In this document: piece by piece, positions 33,857 through 44,222 of the stretch
Position numbering within the stretch: the stretch's first letter is position 1
Layout: each line of letters begins with the position of its first letter
Source: Gracilaria gracilis
Taxonomy: Eukaryota > Rhodophyta > Florideophyceae > Gracilariales > Gracilariaceae
Reading direction: 5' to 3'
Assembly: GCA_030374805.1 (NCBI GenBank)
Contig: JARGSG010000200.1
Span: 868,001-932,000 of the forward strand
DNA length: 64,000 nucleotides
Made by a program: the position numbers and the translations under genes
Notes under the pieces: model-generated
The model's input: the letters and a program-made list of their open reading frames with translations, nothing else
Databases searched by the model: none
What the model was told of the DNA's origin: nothing

Positions 33857-34535
33857 TTGCGAGATCGTTTCGGAGTTGTCACCATCTTCTCTCAGAGCGC
33901 TTCTGTTGTGCCGTGGCTAAATATGTCATTGACGAATGGAGTTCTAGTCTTAAAGAAAAAAGAAGAACGACAGAAAACGGGGCGCAACGGAGCCCAGTTG
34001 CGGTCGCCTCATTTGCGACAACGCTCACCAGGTGTGATGTTTGGCATGTTATATACCTTCCTTGGGATAGAAGCGTTTTCTTGTTGGACCATGTACGTAA
34101 CTAACCTACACAAAGATGGATTGACGCACAACTTGATTCTAGACATACTTGAGATTTCTAAAACTAACCAAGCGTAAACACAAACTCTACCGGCGACGGA
34201 AAATGGGCGAAATGTTGAACTCATTTATGAACGGCAAAACGTTACAGCACGTAGTAGAGAGTATGCTCTGCGGTACCGAGCCGCAGACGGTGGTGTTGCG
34301 AGTCGCTGAACTCCATTTCGGTCGAGCCCAAATGACAGGGCGTGGGCGCCGGATGCGGCACACAAGTCGTCGAGTCCTCCAAACTTTACACGTGCCCGAC
34401 CGTGCCAACCTCCGATGAAGTGTCACTGCTGGAATCGGCCACATGGTCGGCATGGCAAGGACACGTGGCACTCCGCATATGCAGTTGCTTCCCCTCCCTG
34501 GCAAATGTTCAAATCAAAGACGAAAGGAGTCAGCA
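33857..34535 (+). other. coding-like remnant, possible old gag tail
   Basis: Plus-strand frames of protein-like composition follow each other in different registers. One includes KMGEMLNSFMNGKTLQHVV. Another, near 34405-34470, reads MKCHCWNRPHGRHGKDTWHS, which recalls a decayed retroelement zinc knuckle. No start, end or family could be fixed, and chance is possible. Confidence 0.25.
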
Positions 34536-34861
34536 ATATTCCATAGGGGGCTCCATGTGCGCCTCTGCGTCTTTGTCCAACTCTTCCTTCTCGTGATGTG
34601 TCCCTGCAGATACCGGGGTCTCACTTCTGTAACTAATACCACCCAATCTAGTAGGCAAGCATTGTTGCTTTCCAAAGAAGCTGTCATTGTTTGCTTCTTT
34701 TGACAAGAGCTACGAAGTAATTGCTCACCTGAAGCCCCAACCCCCTGGGTTCACCCGCTGGGATGATAAGAAGGGGGCCGCAACTCTATCCTGGACTCAC
34801 AAAACTTTCCCACCCACGCCGTGCTTCAGATAACCCCACAATGTTTCTTGATCACTTCAAA

Positions 34862-36247
34862 ATGACACGCTTCTCATTCTCGACCCTCCTATCCTTCCTT
34901 ATGCTCCCATTTCTGGCCTGCGCCTCAATAGAACCCATTTCCTGCCCGCATCATCTTTCTGATTCAACTTGCGGAAAGCTCTCTGTTCCCCTTGACCATG
35001 CAAACCCTGCCACATCTACCAACATTTCAATGCTCTATGCCATAACTTATCCTTCAGTCTCAACCAACTTCAACAGTGCGCTTACCCTTGTTCCGGGCCC
35101 TCCTGGTTTTAGCGTCTTGTCACAATCGATAGGAAGAGCTGAATCGCTGGAATTTGCGGACGAACTGAAGCGCCCTGTGATCCTCTTCGATCCTCGTGGA
35201 ACAGGAAATGCATCTCGGCTCAATTGTTCATTACAATCGCAACCCCTGTCGTTGGATGTTGACCTTCTCCATATTCGAAACTGTCTGTCGGAGGTTGGAG
35301 ATGACGTTCTCCACTACTCTGTAAATGCCATTGTGAATGATCTGGAAACGCTTCGAAAGGCATTGGGATTCAAACAACTAGATTTGTTAGGTACATCGTA
35401 CGGCACTCTTGTATCCCAAGCTTATGGCGTACTCTATCCGGACAGCGTTCGCTCTATGTTACTAGATTCTCCTCTGCCTATGAGATACAAAGATGTGTAT
35501 GGAGTGCGTAACCATGCTGCATACGCTCGAATTCATGCAGAGAGGAACAAAAACAATCCAATGTTTTCGCCGACAAAGTTTCAGGGACAGCTGAGGACCG
35601 TTCTTCGTCGCTTACGTTGGAACAGGGCTGTGCGACAGATTCTGAAAATAGACCCAAGATTGATTTTCCATATGTATCGGTTGACATCAGATTCATTCGC
35701 AGATGCGGTGGCCTCCGCTGCAAATGAAAAGAGCTACATCGGTCTGAAGCAAATCGCCGGGAAACTGGAGCCTTCCGTGCATCCTCTGCGTATCCTCTCC
35801 GTCGCTACCGCCGTATCCACCCTGTGCAACAGCATGGTGGACTTGGTTCCTTGGGAAGTCGACGCAACTATGCTAGAAAGACTCAATATGCTTGCGGACG
35901 ATGTTTTCCATACAGTGAGGCTGCATGACTATTCTCCGTTTCACAGGACAGAGGGTTTTGAGTCTCTGGTGAAGTACTGTCCCGCGATGCCGTTTCCTCA
36001 GCTAAGGAGGGAAGGGCTCCCTCTCGATAAGGAACCACAGAAACAAATTCCTACGTTAGTCCTTGTCGGTGATTTAGATTCCCGAACCCCGATGGAAGAC
36101 CTGGTGGACTTAGACCCGGTATTTAAGGAGAACGTTGCAGTGGTGAGAGGGGCCGACCATGTTGTTAATCGGCACCCGTGTGGAATGCTTTTGACCTCAG
36201 AGTTTCTCAATGATGGGTCCGTGAAAAACATGTCGGCCTGCCAGTAA
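34862..36247 (+). CDS. secreted alpha/beta hydrolase, S33/TAP-like peptidase family
   Basis: 461 aa if started at the ATG of MTRFSFSTLL, which gives a good signal peptide (hydrophobic run to LACAS). The frame is open from 34763, with another Met at 34841. Fold marks: GKLSVPLDHANP at the mature N-terminus, an oxyanion-type loop PGPPGF where relatives have G-G-P-G, FDPRGTGNAS, the nucleophile elbow GTSYGT (Ser about 179), the acid in VGDLDSRTP (Asp about 406) and GADHVV (His about 433) inside a TAP-like C-terminal segment. The triad is complete and length is normal for secreted tripeptidyl/prolyl aminopeptidase-like enzymes, so it should be active. Substrate is unknown; peptides or esters outside the cell are likely. 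N-glycosylation motifs (NIS, NCS, NMS) fit secretion. Intronless, upstream of and on the strand opposite to the fusion gene. Confidence 0.88.
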   Translation: MTRFSFSTLLSFLMLPFLACASIEPISCPHHLSDSTCGKLSVPLDHANPATSTNISMLYAITYPSVSTNFNSALTLVPGPPGFSVLSQSIGRAESLEFADELKRPVILFDPRGTGNASRLNCSLQSQPLSLDVDLLHIRNCLSEVGDDVLHYSVNAIVNDLETLRKALGFKQLDLLGTSYGTLVSQAYGVLYPDSVRSMLLDSPLPMRYKDVYGVRNHAAYARIHAERNKNNPMFSPTKFQGQLRTVLRRLRWNRAVRQILKIDPRLIFHMYRLTSDSFADAVASAANEKSYIGLKQIAGKLEPSVHPLRILSVATAVSTLCNSMVDLVPWEVDATMLERLNMLADDVFHTVRLHDYSPFHRTEGFESLVKYCPAMPFPQLRREGLPLDKEPQKQIPTLVLVGDLDSRTPMEDLVDLDPVFKENVAVVRGADHVVNRHPCGMLLTSEFLNDGSVKNMSACQ

Positions 36248-39200
36248 GGACAGACCGCATATTCTGTACCAACTTTCAACATGCAGGAATGACATGTTGC
36301 TGCCCTTCCAAACTGGACTGCTTCTGTAGAAAACTATTTGAGTTCTGCGACGCAAGCATCACAAAAAGGTTGCATAGCTCCATCACCTGCTTTATTTTCT
36401 TGATTGAGTTGTTTAATCAAGATTTGATTTGAAACCTACGTAAGAAACATATTGCCTACATTATTGGAAAGAAAAAGCGAGCTCTAACCTTGTATCGATG
36501 AACTCCTTAATATGAAGGACGTACCAAAAGTGCACCTATTGCGCCGATTACTGGCAACGGACTATGTTGTCACCAGGTTTCGGGAAATACATGCCTATGC
36601 AACAAGGTGTCAAATTTGATTTCGTTTTCTTTACTAAGAAGGGAAAAGCTCCCAAGATAAAAATGTAGAAGAGCGTGTAGCGAATCCAAAGATGTTCTGC
36701 TTCATGATTTGCTTTATGAAAACCTTGTTTCAGTCCCAGAACTCGCTGCAAAAGAAAAGACATGAAGACCACAATACTGCTTTTCAAATACAATTAAGAC
36801 AGTCTATATCTTAAAACACAGTGCTAATTCAAATCCATTAAGACGGGAAGCTTATGTCCTATCTCAATAGACATAGGCTGTCAATGCAATTGGGTGAAAC
36901 ACTGTATGCGACACCCCTAAGGATTGGAGGCGGTACGAGGCCCGCGAGGGGTTGTAGTGGTGGGCGGAGGGGTGAGCGGAAAGAAAGCGGCGCGTATGGG
37001 GTCATCAGTGGCGGGTAATTGCACCCGAGTAGGAGCAATTCCCGCCAGCCCGCTAATTTTTCAGCAGCAGCAGCAGCAAAGCTTGCTGCTGATTGGCTGC
37101 TGCCGGGGCGCACCCACTCATACCCAGGGCAATCCCTAGGGGCCTCGCGCGCCAAACAAACCGGAGCTCATCACCCTCTGCGGGCCGGTCAATTGGTAAT
37201 TGCAGCGCGAAATTCCCTCGAGCGGGGTAATTCAAGTACAGCAGATTTTTAAATGATTTGAATTTCTAAACTAAAACCCTTGAGGGGGGGTCACAACCAG
37301 CGACACCTTTCGTAGTGCAACCACAACTTTCCCAATATTTTCACGCCTTATCGGAAACTCCCCATAAAAACGCTCCTCCTCGGCCGCGGCGAGAAGCGCC
37401 GCCTGCGGCCTTCGGCCGCTTTCTCTTGTGCGGCACTATAACAATTGGCTGGTTCGCCATCTGTTCAGTTTTGCTTATGTCTAGCATGATAGCAAAAAGA
37501 ATTGATTGAGCCATATTATTGAAACCCCCACCCCCACGTGTACACGTTGTTCTACAAGTAAATCCCAAATCATTCTGCTAGTCAGCACAAACAGTGCTTA
37601 TAGTTCTAAATTTGTTATATAAATAAAATTTTTTAGATATTGACTTTCTAGAAAACCTGTCACAATTCCTACGTAAAATTGAAAACTCCAAATAACACGA
37701 AGTCAATTCGATATTCACCGAAAGCAAAAGTGTCTATCGTCCATAAATGCTGGTTTAAGAGATTCTCTCAGATAAAAAGCTCAGGTGATAAAAAGAAGCA
37801 GTTAAAATTCGAAAAGAAATATCCTTCATGAGCAATGATACTGGCTTTATTTTTGTTACAGGAATTAAAACATCCTAGATAGTATTATATTATTATAGGT
37901 AGTACATGTACTCAGAGAAACGGCGTTCTAAGAGCCCTAAAGAACTGCATTCTGGATTCAATACATACCAATGCTTAAATGGTCTACTACAGATAGTCAA
38001 GACAAATCGCAATTAGAATTGTACGCACTGAAACTGTTCCAATCCAAACATGAAACGAAAGAAATTCAAGAACTATCCACCCACACTCACGACCACCAAA
38101 CTCATTCTACAAAGAAGCTATCCTTGTCTGATCCCTTCGTGATGAACTAACAGTCACGGCGAGTGACCCGTCAGAGGTCGCGTACATGAAAGGTCGTCAG
38201 AGTCTCATGCCTACAAGTAGGCGCTTCGCCTCTCCTTACCCTACATGAGTATAGTTAACAACAACGTAACAAAGCCATATTTGCCTCGTAGTAGACGAAA
38301 GTCCAACGCGGTCTTGGCCCGTTACGTGACACAAGCTCTTTGTGGAGCGACACTTCGCGTATTCCTCTACCTCATCCGCGTAACGATCTACATACACCAT
38401 TTGTAACACAAACGTAGAACTACTAGCAAAGTCACGCTTGATCACCGTGATCGGCTTGGAGCTAACGCTATTACGAGATAGTAGCTGGTTCAGACTTTCA
38501 TTTAGATGCAGTGCTGCAAGGTATATGCGGAGCGTCTACCGGCCTTTCCCTTAATCTGGAGAAGGCCAGACTTCATTTAACATCACTTAATTTCCCCATT
38601 CGAACGCGACAAGTAGTCCAAATTAAATTGTCCCGCTGACGTAAAATGCGTTCCTACTTTGGTGCTCTACACAGTTGTCAAATTCTAGCATACGATTCGA
38701 TCTGATTCGTGCTTTATTTCGTAAATCCTTTAAGGGAATTCCAGAAACCGAGCCACCTCGGATTGTATTTGTCCAAACTTTTTCATGGCAAAGCTTTGAT
38801 GAATTCTAGATGATAATGGAACTGGAAATTACGTCTTTGTAATATATAACCAGATCTTTTCATAACTCGTTTCTAAAGTAAAGTTGTCGCAAAGCTCGCC
38901 CGTTAAAAGAAAATTGACGCAAAGCTCCATTGCTAAAAAAGGTGTTATTATAGAAGGCAGATAAAAGAAAGGCTCTTCCAATTTCAAATAATTTTGCTAA
39001 AATTGGGAACAAAAGTTATTCACATGAAACAATTGCATTTCAGTCCAAATTCGTCGAAGTTTCACTTATTGGACGAGTTGCGTATGTATTTAATTCGTAA
39101 AACGAATAACGCTGATTCGTTTTATTAGTACTTTTTGTAAAGATAGGCAGCACGCCAAATAAATACTGAACGTACTCCAGAAGTAAACATGAATTTCCAG

Positions 39201-39536
39201 GTCTCCAAACACAAGGGATCAGCCTTCAAGCTCAAAATTATGTCAGCATTTGTACCTGGACGGCTCATGTTAGCTACGAGCTACGGCAGGGTGGAAAGAA
39301 GTTACTGTACTTTTCACGCCAGCTACTACTACCTATTCGGTACAGATCGGGGTCCAACACATTACTGCCCCTCGTCAGTTGCATTCCCAATGGCGAGCGC
39401 CCACTCGTATGATGTATGATGGCCTTTCCAGCCGCCTCCGTTGCATACCGATCTAAAGCGCACTCTCGCACCATCGGTTTATAGCCAACAAAAAAGAACG
39501 AGCGTATGTATAAAGTTTACCTGAGAGGCAATTGCT
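36248..39536. other. 3.3-kb intergenic region
   Basis: No gene recognised. It contains a short CAG run near 37064-37078 followed by its partial inverse (TTGCTGCTG), two adjacent GC-rich hairpins (37386-37419), and AT-rich stretches. A minus-strand open frame of about 100 codons (about 38535-38236) without an early ATG looks weakly protein-like (NQLLSRNSVSSKPITVIKRD) but has no known relative. The left end holds the 3' side of the hydrolase gene, the right end that of the fusion gene. Confidence 0.4.
37386..37419. repeat. two adjacent GC-rich hairpins
   Basis: GCGGCG-AGAAG-CGCCGC (37386-37402) and GCGGCC-TTC-GGCCGC (37405-37419) are perfect 6-bp stems. They stand out against AT-rich surroundings. 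Confidence 0.7.
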
Positions 39537-41798
39537 TCAGCACAATTGCGACAGCTGCTGCACATGTTGCGACAAATGCAATCCAAAACGCGCAAAATGC
39601 TCCCTGTACACCTTAGCGATCTGGCAGCGGTTAGCATCGAAAGCAGATCCGTCAAACGCCGCTTTCGACAGCATCTCCCCCACGTCCATTCCCTTTTCTA
39701 GACCGTCGTCGTACATGGTGGTGTGCGGAATGTGCATTCTTTGCACCATCTCCAGAACGCGAAAGTCCGGCGCCACCACGAAGGCGGGCACACCGGCGGC
39801 GATAGCGGCCATGTTGCCGTGAATGCGCGGCCCGATGGACAAGTCCATGTGCGATAGGCTTTCCATCCAGTCGTCAACGTTGCCAAAGAAGCGCACTTGC
39901 TCGAACGACACGTTGTGGTTGCGCAGCACGCGAAAGTCCTCCGGGCCCTGCGGGTAAAACAGGCTGCCGGGGTGCAGATCGGCAATGGACTTCATCCACT
40001 TGAACATCCTGTGCCGGCCGGTGAGGTTGAACGCGATCTTGAACCGCTTTTTGCCGCGGGCGTTGATGATGCGGCGGTATTTGTGCTCCAATAGCGCGCC
40101 CAGCTGCAGGTTGCGGTTGATGAACAGGCTCGGGCAGCCCGCGGACACGCCGTACTGATAGCCCGCAAGCCGCGACGCGTTGAGAGTGAAGTCGCCGCGC
40201 ATGAACATTGGAATGCGCAGTTGGTTCATGGTGTACAGGAACTTGAGCGACGGGTGTGGAAAGCGGAACGTGTGCACGGAGTTTTCGATGCGCTGGCCGT
40301 CGAACATGTCGTCCTTGGACGAGTCATCTTTGAACGCGTACTGCATTCCAATGCCGACGTAGAGAATGACATCGTGCTCGTATTCCAGCCGCTCGTACGC
40401 GTCACTGAACGAGAGATTCATCTTGGAGTTGAAGCCGTTGGCCGCGGGCCGGTAGTGCACCATGCAGCGCCGTCTCATGGAGGCGTCGGCGCGGTTGCAG
40501 TTGACGTGCGTGTCGTTGCACGTGACGCTGTTGGAGAAGTCGACCAGCCGGCGGTAGCCGCCGTACTGCCACACCATGTTGCCGTTGTTAGTGTCTGGAA
40601 AAGTGAGCGCCTCGCGCTCCGAATGATACGTATCCTCCGTGTAGATGTAGTAGCCGGCCTGGCTGATGACGAACGAAGAAGAAGGAGCCTGTTCCGTGCG
40701 CGCAACAGCCGGCGCCAGCCACGGCGAGGCGCCCGCCAGCGCCATGGCCAGCGCCAGCACGGCAGCGGCCGTCAGCAGCAGCGCCAGCAGCGCCAGCGGC
40801 AGGCGGGCGCGCAGAGCGTTGCGCGACGCGGCGACGTGCAGCGGGAAGCCGACGGCGGCCAGCAGCAGCGCGACGGCGCGCAGCGGCGTGAGCGGCTCGG
40901 ACGTGGCCACGGCGGCCACCGCCACGCCCGACAGCCGCTTGAGCGTGTTGGCCAGCGAGTGCGTGAGCACGTCCATGCGCGCCAGCAGTGCCAGACTGGC
41001 CAGCTGGTACGCGTTGAACAGCAGCGCGTTGAGCAGCAGCGGCTGCGGCGGCGGCAATGATGCCGACCCCAACGCGGCGCGCTTCAGCAGCGCGGCCGCC
41101 ACGCATAGCGGCAGCGCGCGCGCCGACAGCTGCACGTACGTGCGCGCGGCGGCGGAGGCGGTGGCGGCGGCGACGGCGTTGTTGGCGGAGGCGGCGCTCT
41201 GGCGGCGCTTGAGCGCGACGTTGCGCAGCGGCAGCAGCACGTTGGCGAGCACGACGGGCGAGAAGCGTAGCGACAGCTCTTGCGCCGAGAACAGCAGCGC
41301 GCCGAGCAGCACCAGCGCCACGCCGGCCAGCGACAGCGCGCGGCAGCGCTGTCCCAGCACGATGCGGCGCAGCGCGGCGGCGAACAGCGGCTCCGTGAGC
41401 TTCCACACCAGCGTGGACGTGCCGCCGATGAGCGCGTACGACGCGTTGGTCAGCTGCGTGGCCGCGGCGTGCAGCACGGCCGCGCCCGCCAGCAGCGCGC
41501 TTGCGTGCGGGTCGCGCGTCGGCTTGGCGGCGGGCGCGGGAGCGGCGGCGCTGTCGGCGTCGGCGTCGGCGGCGGTGAGGCGCGTGAAGAGCGAGCCGAG
41601 ACAGAGCCCCAGCGCGACCTGCGCCAGCGACACGTCGACGAACAGGTACGGCACGCGCGCATGGTCGGCAAGCAGGCGGTGCGCGTGCACGGCGAAGAGG
41701 TTGTTGCAGCCCCACCACACGAGCAGCAGCAGCGCGAAGGTGAGCGGTGAAGCTTGGTGATTGGCCGAGCCGTCGGCGTCGGGGTGCGCGGAACTCAT
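39537..41798 (-). CDS. TPT-family transporter fused to polysaccharide pyruvyltransferase
   Basis: 753 aa from the ATG at 41798; the frame is open to 42050 but that extension is basic and low-complexity. Residues about 20-326 form a triose-phosphate/PEP/nucleotide-sugar translocator-like transporter of the DMT fold: about ten hydrophobic helices, with SYALIGGTSTLVWKLTEPLF and the family segment THSLANTLKR (about 279-288). An extra helix (about 333-356) follows. Residues about 381-746 are a pyruvyltransferase (PF04230 type) with MRGDFT, GCPSLF and SIGPRIHG, whose His is the conserved active-site one. Five N-glycosylation sequons (NDT, NLS, NAS, NLT, NVS) lie in this half, so it should be lumenal. 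Pyruvyltransferases use phosphoenolpyruvate, so the transporter half may supply PEP inside the Golgi for pyruvylating galactan. The transporter half is markedly GC-rich; the whole is one exon. Confidence 0.88.
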   Translation of the reverse strand: MSSAHPDADGSANHQASPLTFALLLLVWWGCNNLFAVHAHRLLADHARVPYLFVDVSLAQVALGLCLGSLFTRLTAADADADSAAAPAPAAKPTRDPHASALLAGAAVLHAAATQLTNASYALIGGTSTLVWKLTEPLFAAALRRIVLGQRCRALSLAGVALVLLGALLFSAQELSLRFSPVVLANVLLPLRNVALKRRQSAASANNAVAAATASAAARTYVQLSARALPLCVAAALLKRAALGSASLPPPQPLLLNALLFNAYQLASLALLARMDVLTHSLANTLKRLSGVAVAAVATSEPLTPLRAVALLLAAVGFPLHVAASRNALRARLPLALLALLLTAAAVLALAMALAGASPWLAPAVARTEQAPSSSFVISQAGYYIYTEDTYHSEREALTFPDTNNGNMVWQYGGYRRLVDFSNSVTCNDTHVNCNRADASMRRRCMVHYRPAANGFNSKMNLSFSDAYERLEYEHDVILYVGIGMQYAFKDDSSKDDMFDGQRIENSVHTFRFPHPSLKFLYTMNQLRIPMFMRGDFTLNASRLAGYQYGVSAGCPSLFINRNLQLGALLEHKYRRIINARGKKRFKIAFNLTGRHRMFKWMKSIADLHPGSLFYPQGPEDFRVLRNHNVSFEQVRFFGNVDDWMESLSHMDLSIGPRIHGNMAAIAAGVPAFVVAPDFRVLEMVQRMHIPHTTMYDDGLEKGMDVGEMLSKAAFDGSAFDANRCQIAKVYREHFARFGLHLSQHVQQLSQLC

Positions 41799-43530
41799 GG
41801 CGGGCGGGCGACGGGGACGCGCGCTGCGTGCGAGGCGAATGAGCGCGTGCAGCGACGCGCGCTTTTCATCACGCGCAAATCGGTCGCCGCTAAGCAGCGG
41901 CGCAGCGCGCGGCGGAAAGTAAGCGGAGGGAAGACGCGGCGCATAAGCTTTACAGCAGTGGGAGGTGGGTAAGCGGCGAGAGCGCTGACGATATGTCGCG
42001 CGCACGGGCGGCTGTGCGGCGTGAGCGTCCCAGTGAAGGACAAGGGACAAGTCGTATCAAGCGGCAGCGGGCGGGGGTACCGACCTGGCGCTTGGGTCTG
42101 CTGACAAATCGTCTGCTTGGCGACAGCTTGTGCGTCCATTTGCGACATTTCGTCCGCCGCGCGCTTGTTCTGCGCGCCCATTGGCTGTCAGCCACCGAAG
42201 CGCTGTGATCTCCCAGCCACTCCGTGTGCCTTCCCAAGTGTGTCGCTTTGGCTGCGCTCACCACCGTGCCTGTGCTCCCGCGAGCGACTGGAGCACGGTG
42301 TCAGCATAGCTCGCTGCAGCGCTTTCCTTTCCGCTCCGACCCATAACGAATATCTACTTGCCAGAGCCAAGTGCTATACAGCTGGCGGTGTTCAACAAGG
42401 TCGCTTATGATCCGGGAGCGTGAAATGTACAGTAACTTTATACCGAGATGTAGGCGAGTGGCACAAATTCAACTATTTGCGAAGGGCACATGATGACAAA
42501 CAAATTCGATCGAATATAGTGCAAAAGTACGGTAAATGGTTGTTGGGCCATCAACGTCGTGGAATGGTCGCAGCAGTAAAGTTAGTTTCGATATTTATAG
42601 CGGTGTAGATATACAAATGCAAGGTGGTTCAGACGTGCGTTCACCAACTCGCCATGTTGTTGTTGTTTGTTGACAACGGTAAGCGTCTCTCCGTGTGAGC
42701 GCGCAGCATCAACAACAGCAATGCACCAATGCAGGCCCAGTCGTTTTCCGTTTCGGACATGGGTGCATTGCGCAAGAAAGTCCCAAATTTCGGAATTTGT
42801 GACACTACAAAACCCAAAAGCGAGATGGAACGTCGTCCACGTGTCCACCGCTTGCGCCGTGTCCCCGCCACACAAGTGGCACTGCTGCTTTGCACGTATT
42901 CTACGTTTGAAACAGTAAGGAAACCTGCGTCGGACGCCTTATGCTGACTCAGCCACTTTTCTTCGTAGTTGACAGTGGCACAGCCATGAAGCAGCGAATG
43001 TCCATCGGTGACACAGCAGGGGAAGTAGCGCGACTACAACTATCTATCGAGCATGTCTACATAGAGCTACATACCAGGGCGCTACAACTACTGAACTGAT
43101 ATCAGGTCATGGACATGTACGTACATACGGTCTGGCCGGCGAGTAGCACCAAGAGACAAGTCTCAGAATACAGTGATACTAGAAGAGAGATCAGTTGCAG
43201 GTCGCTTTATTCCACATGGATGGTTGGCTATCGCTTGCTCACTGGCTTGTTTTTATAGATAAACATTTGTTTTCGACGAGAAATCGACAAATACTGTCGG
43301 ACGTCTATTGACCACATACCACAAACAGTATTTGTGAGGTAGATCGCTACATCGAGTGCATGAAGGAACACACAATATGTTTATTTGTTACCATTTCTTC
43401 TCGCAGTAAGTTTGGGACAGTCCAGAGATACAACTCTACCCATGTATACTACCGCCTCTCTCCTCCCGCACAAAATCCAAAGTCTCAATTCCAGAGAACG
43501 TAATTCGCTTCGAGGCACAAACGCTTCCTT
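41799..43530. other. upstream region of the fusion gene, intergenic
   Basis: GC-rich close to the fusion gene, then AT-richer. A CCAAT box in the gene's direction lies at about 42179-42183 (plus strand ATTGG), roughly 380 nt upstream of the chosen start. Several overlapping frames on both strands in the GC-rich part are composition shadows. No gene recognised in 42.4-43.5 kb. Confidence 0.45.
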
Positions 43531-44097
43531 CTAGGAATTGTTCACATCGACACAAAATCCCAATGAGTAAGCAATCCCGTACAGGTACGTAAGTATACCG
43601 TCCAGTTCCGGCCTGGGCCTAGGCTCACACGGTCCAAAGCAAAGGTTATTCTCCGAGCCGTCCGATCGCCGAAGCGCGCGAGTGGCGTTGAACATAAACT
43701 GCACATCCAAGTGAAACGTCTGATTCGTCGCACCGCTGGCAAACGACTCTTCCGTAGCCACCACACAGTCGTCACAGTCACAGCCCGGCGAGTTTTCTGC
43801 GTAGCCCACAAACTTCAGTTGCTTCACGTCGCGGTTGAGCAGCAGCTGGTACGAACGGAAGCAGAACGGGTCCAGATCGCCAAGCGGACCGCGCGGCTGA
43901 TAGCGCGGGAAATAGGCTATCGCATTCTCCGATATGTCCAGACGCGCCAGCACCGGAAAGCGAACGCCGCTGCGGATGAAGGTGAACTGGCGACCGACCA
44001 GAGTGGCGTTGAATGGCACGGACGTCAAGCAGGAGACTGAAACGTGAAGGATGGACAAAGTGATCGCAAGGAGAGAGAGAAGCGAGAGGGAATGCAT
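43531..44097 (-). CDS. small secreted protein, 188 aa, unknown function
   Basis: Starts MHSLSLLSLLAITLSILHVSVS, a typical cleavable signal peptide of about 22 residues. The mature part holds nine or ten cysteines in pairs and clusters (CDCDDC near residue 110, CFGPCEP near 153), which suggests disulfides, plus N-glycosylation motifs (NAT, NQT). Segments such as FNATLVGRQFTFIRSGVRF look beta-rich. I do not recognise a family; a cell-wall or extracellular-matrix role is only inference. Single exon, same strand as the fusion gene 1.7 kb away, with a four-fold 13-bp repeat 74-125 nt upstream of the start. Confidence 0.75.
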   Translation of the reverse strand: MHSLSLLSLLAITLSILHVSVSCLTSVPFNATLVGRQFTFIRSGVRFPVLARLDISENAIAYFPRYQPRGPLGDLDPFCFRSYQLLLNRDVKQLKFVGYAENSPGCDCDDCVVATEESFASGATNQTFHLDVQFMFNATRALRRSDGSENNLCFGPCEPRPRPELDGILTYLYGIAYSLGFCVDVNNS

Positions 44098-44170
44098 TTC
44101 GGACTAGGTTCGAAGCAGTTGTGCCGCCTCTTCTGAGTCCCGCCAACTCCTGAGTCGCGCTAACTTCTTT

Positions 44171-44222
44171 TGAGTGCTCGTGATGAGTGCTCGTGATGAG
44201 TGCTCGTGATGAGTGCTCGTGA
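44171..44222. repeat. four perfect 13-bp tandem repeats
   Basis: The unit TGAGTGCTCGTGA is repeated four times without change (44171-44222). It lies 74-125 nt upstream of the ATG of the secreted protein, so it could sit in or near its promoter. Confidence 0.92.

Noticed and set aside
37064-37110. CAG run as an unstable trinucleotide locus
   Set aside because: Only about five units; too short to call more than a small microsatellite.
40221-41760. Long frames on both strands across the transporter half (279-376 codons)
   Set aside because: Ala/Arg/Gln/Ser-rich shadows of the very GC-rich fusion gene, with no domain.
44171-44222. CRISPR array
   Set aside because: The 13-bp units abut without spacers; it is a simple tandem repeat.
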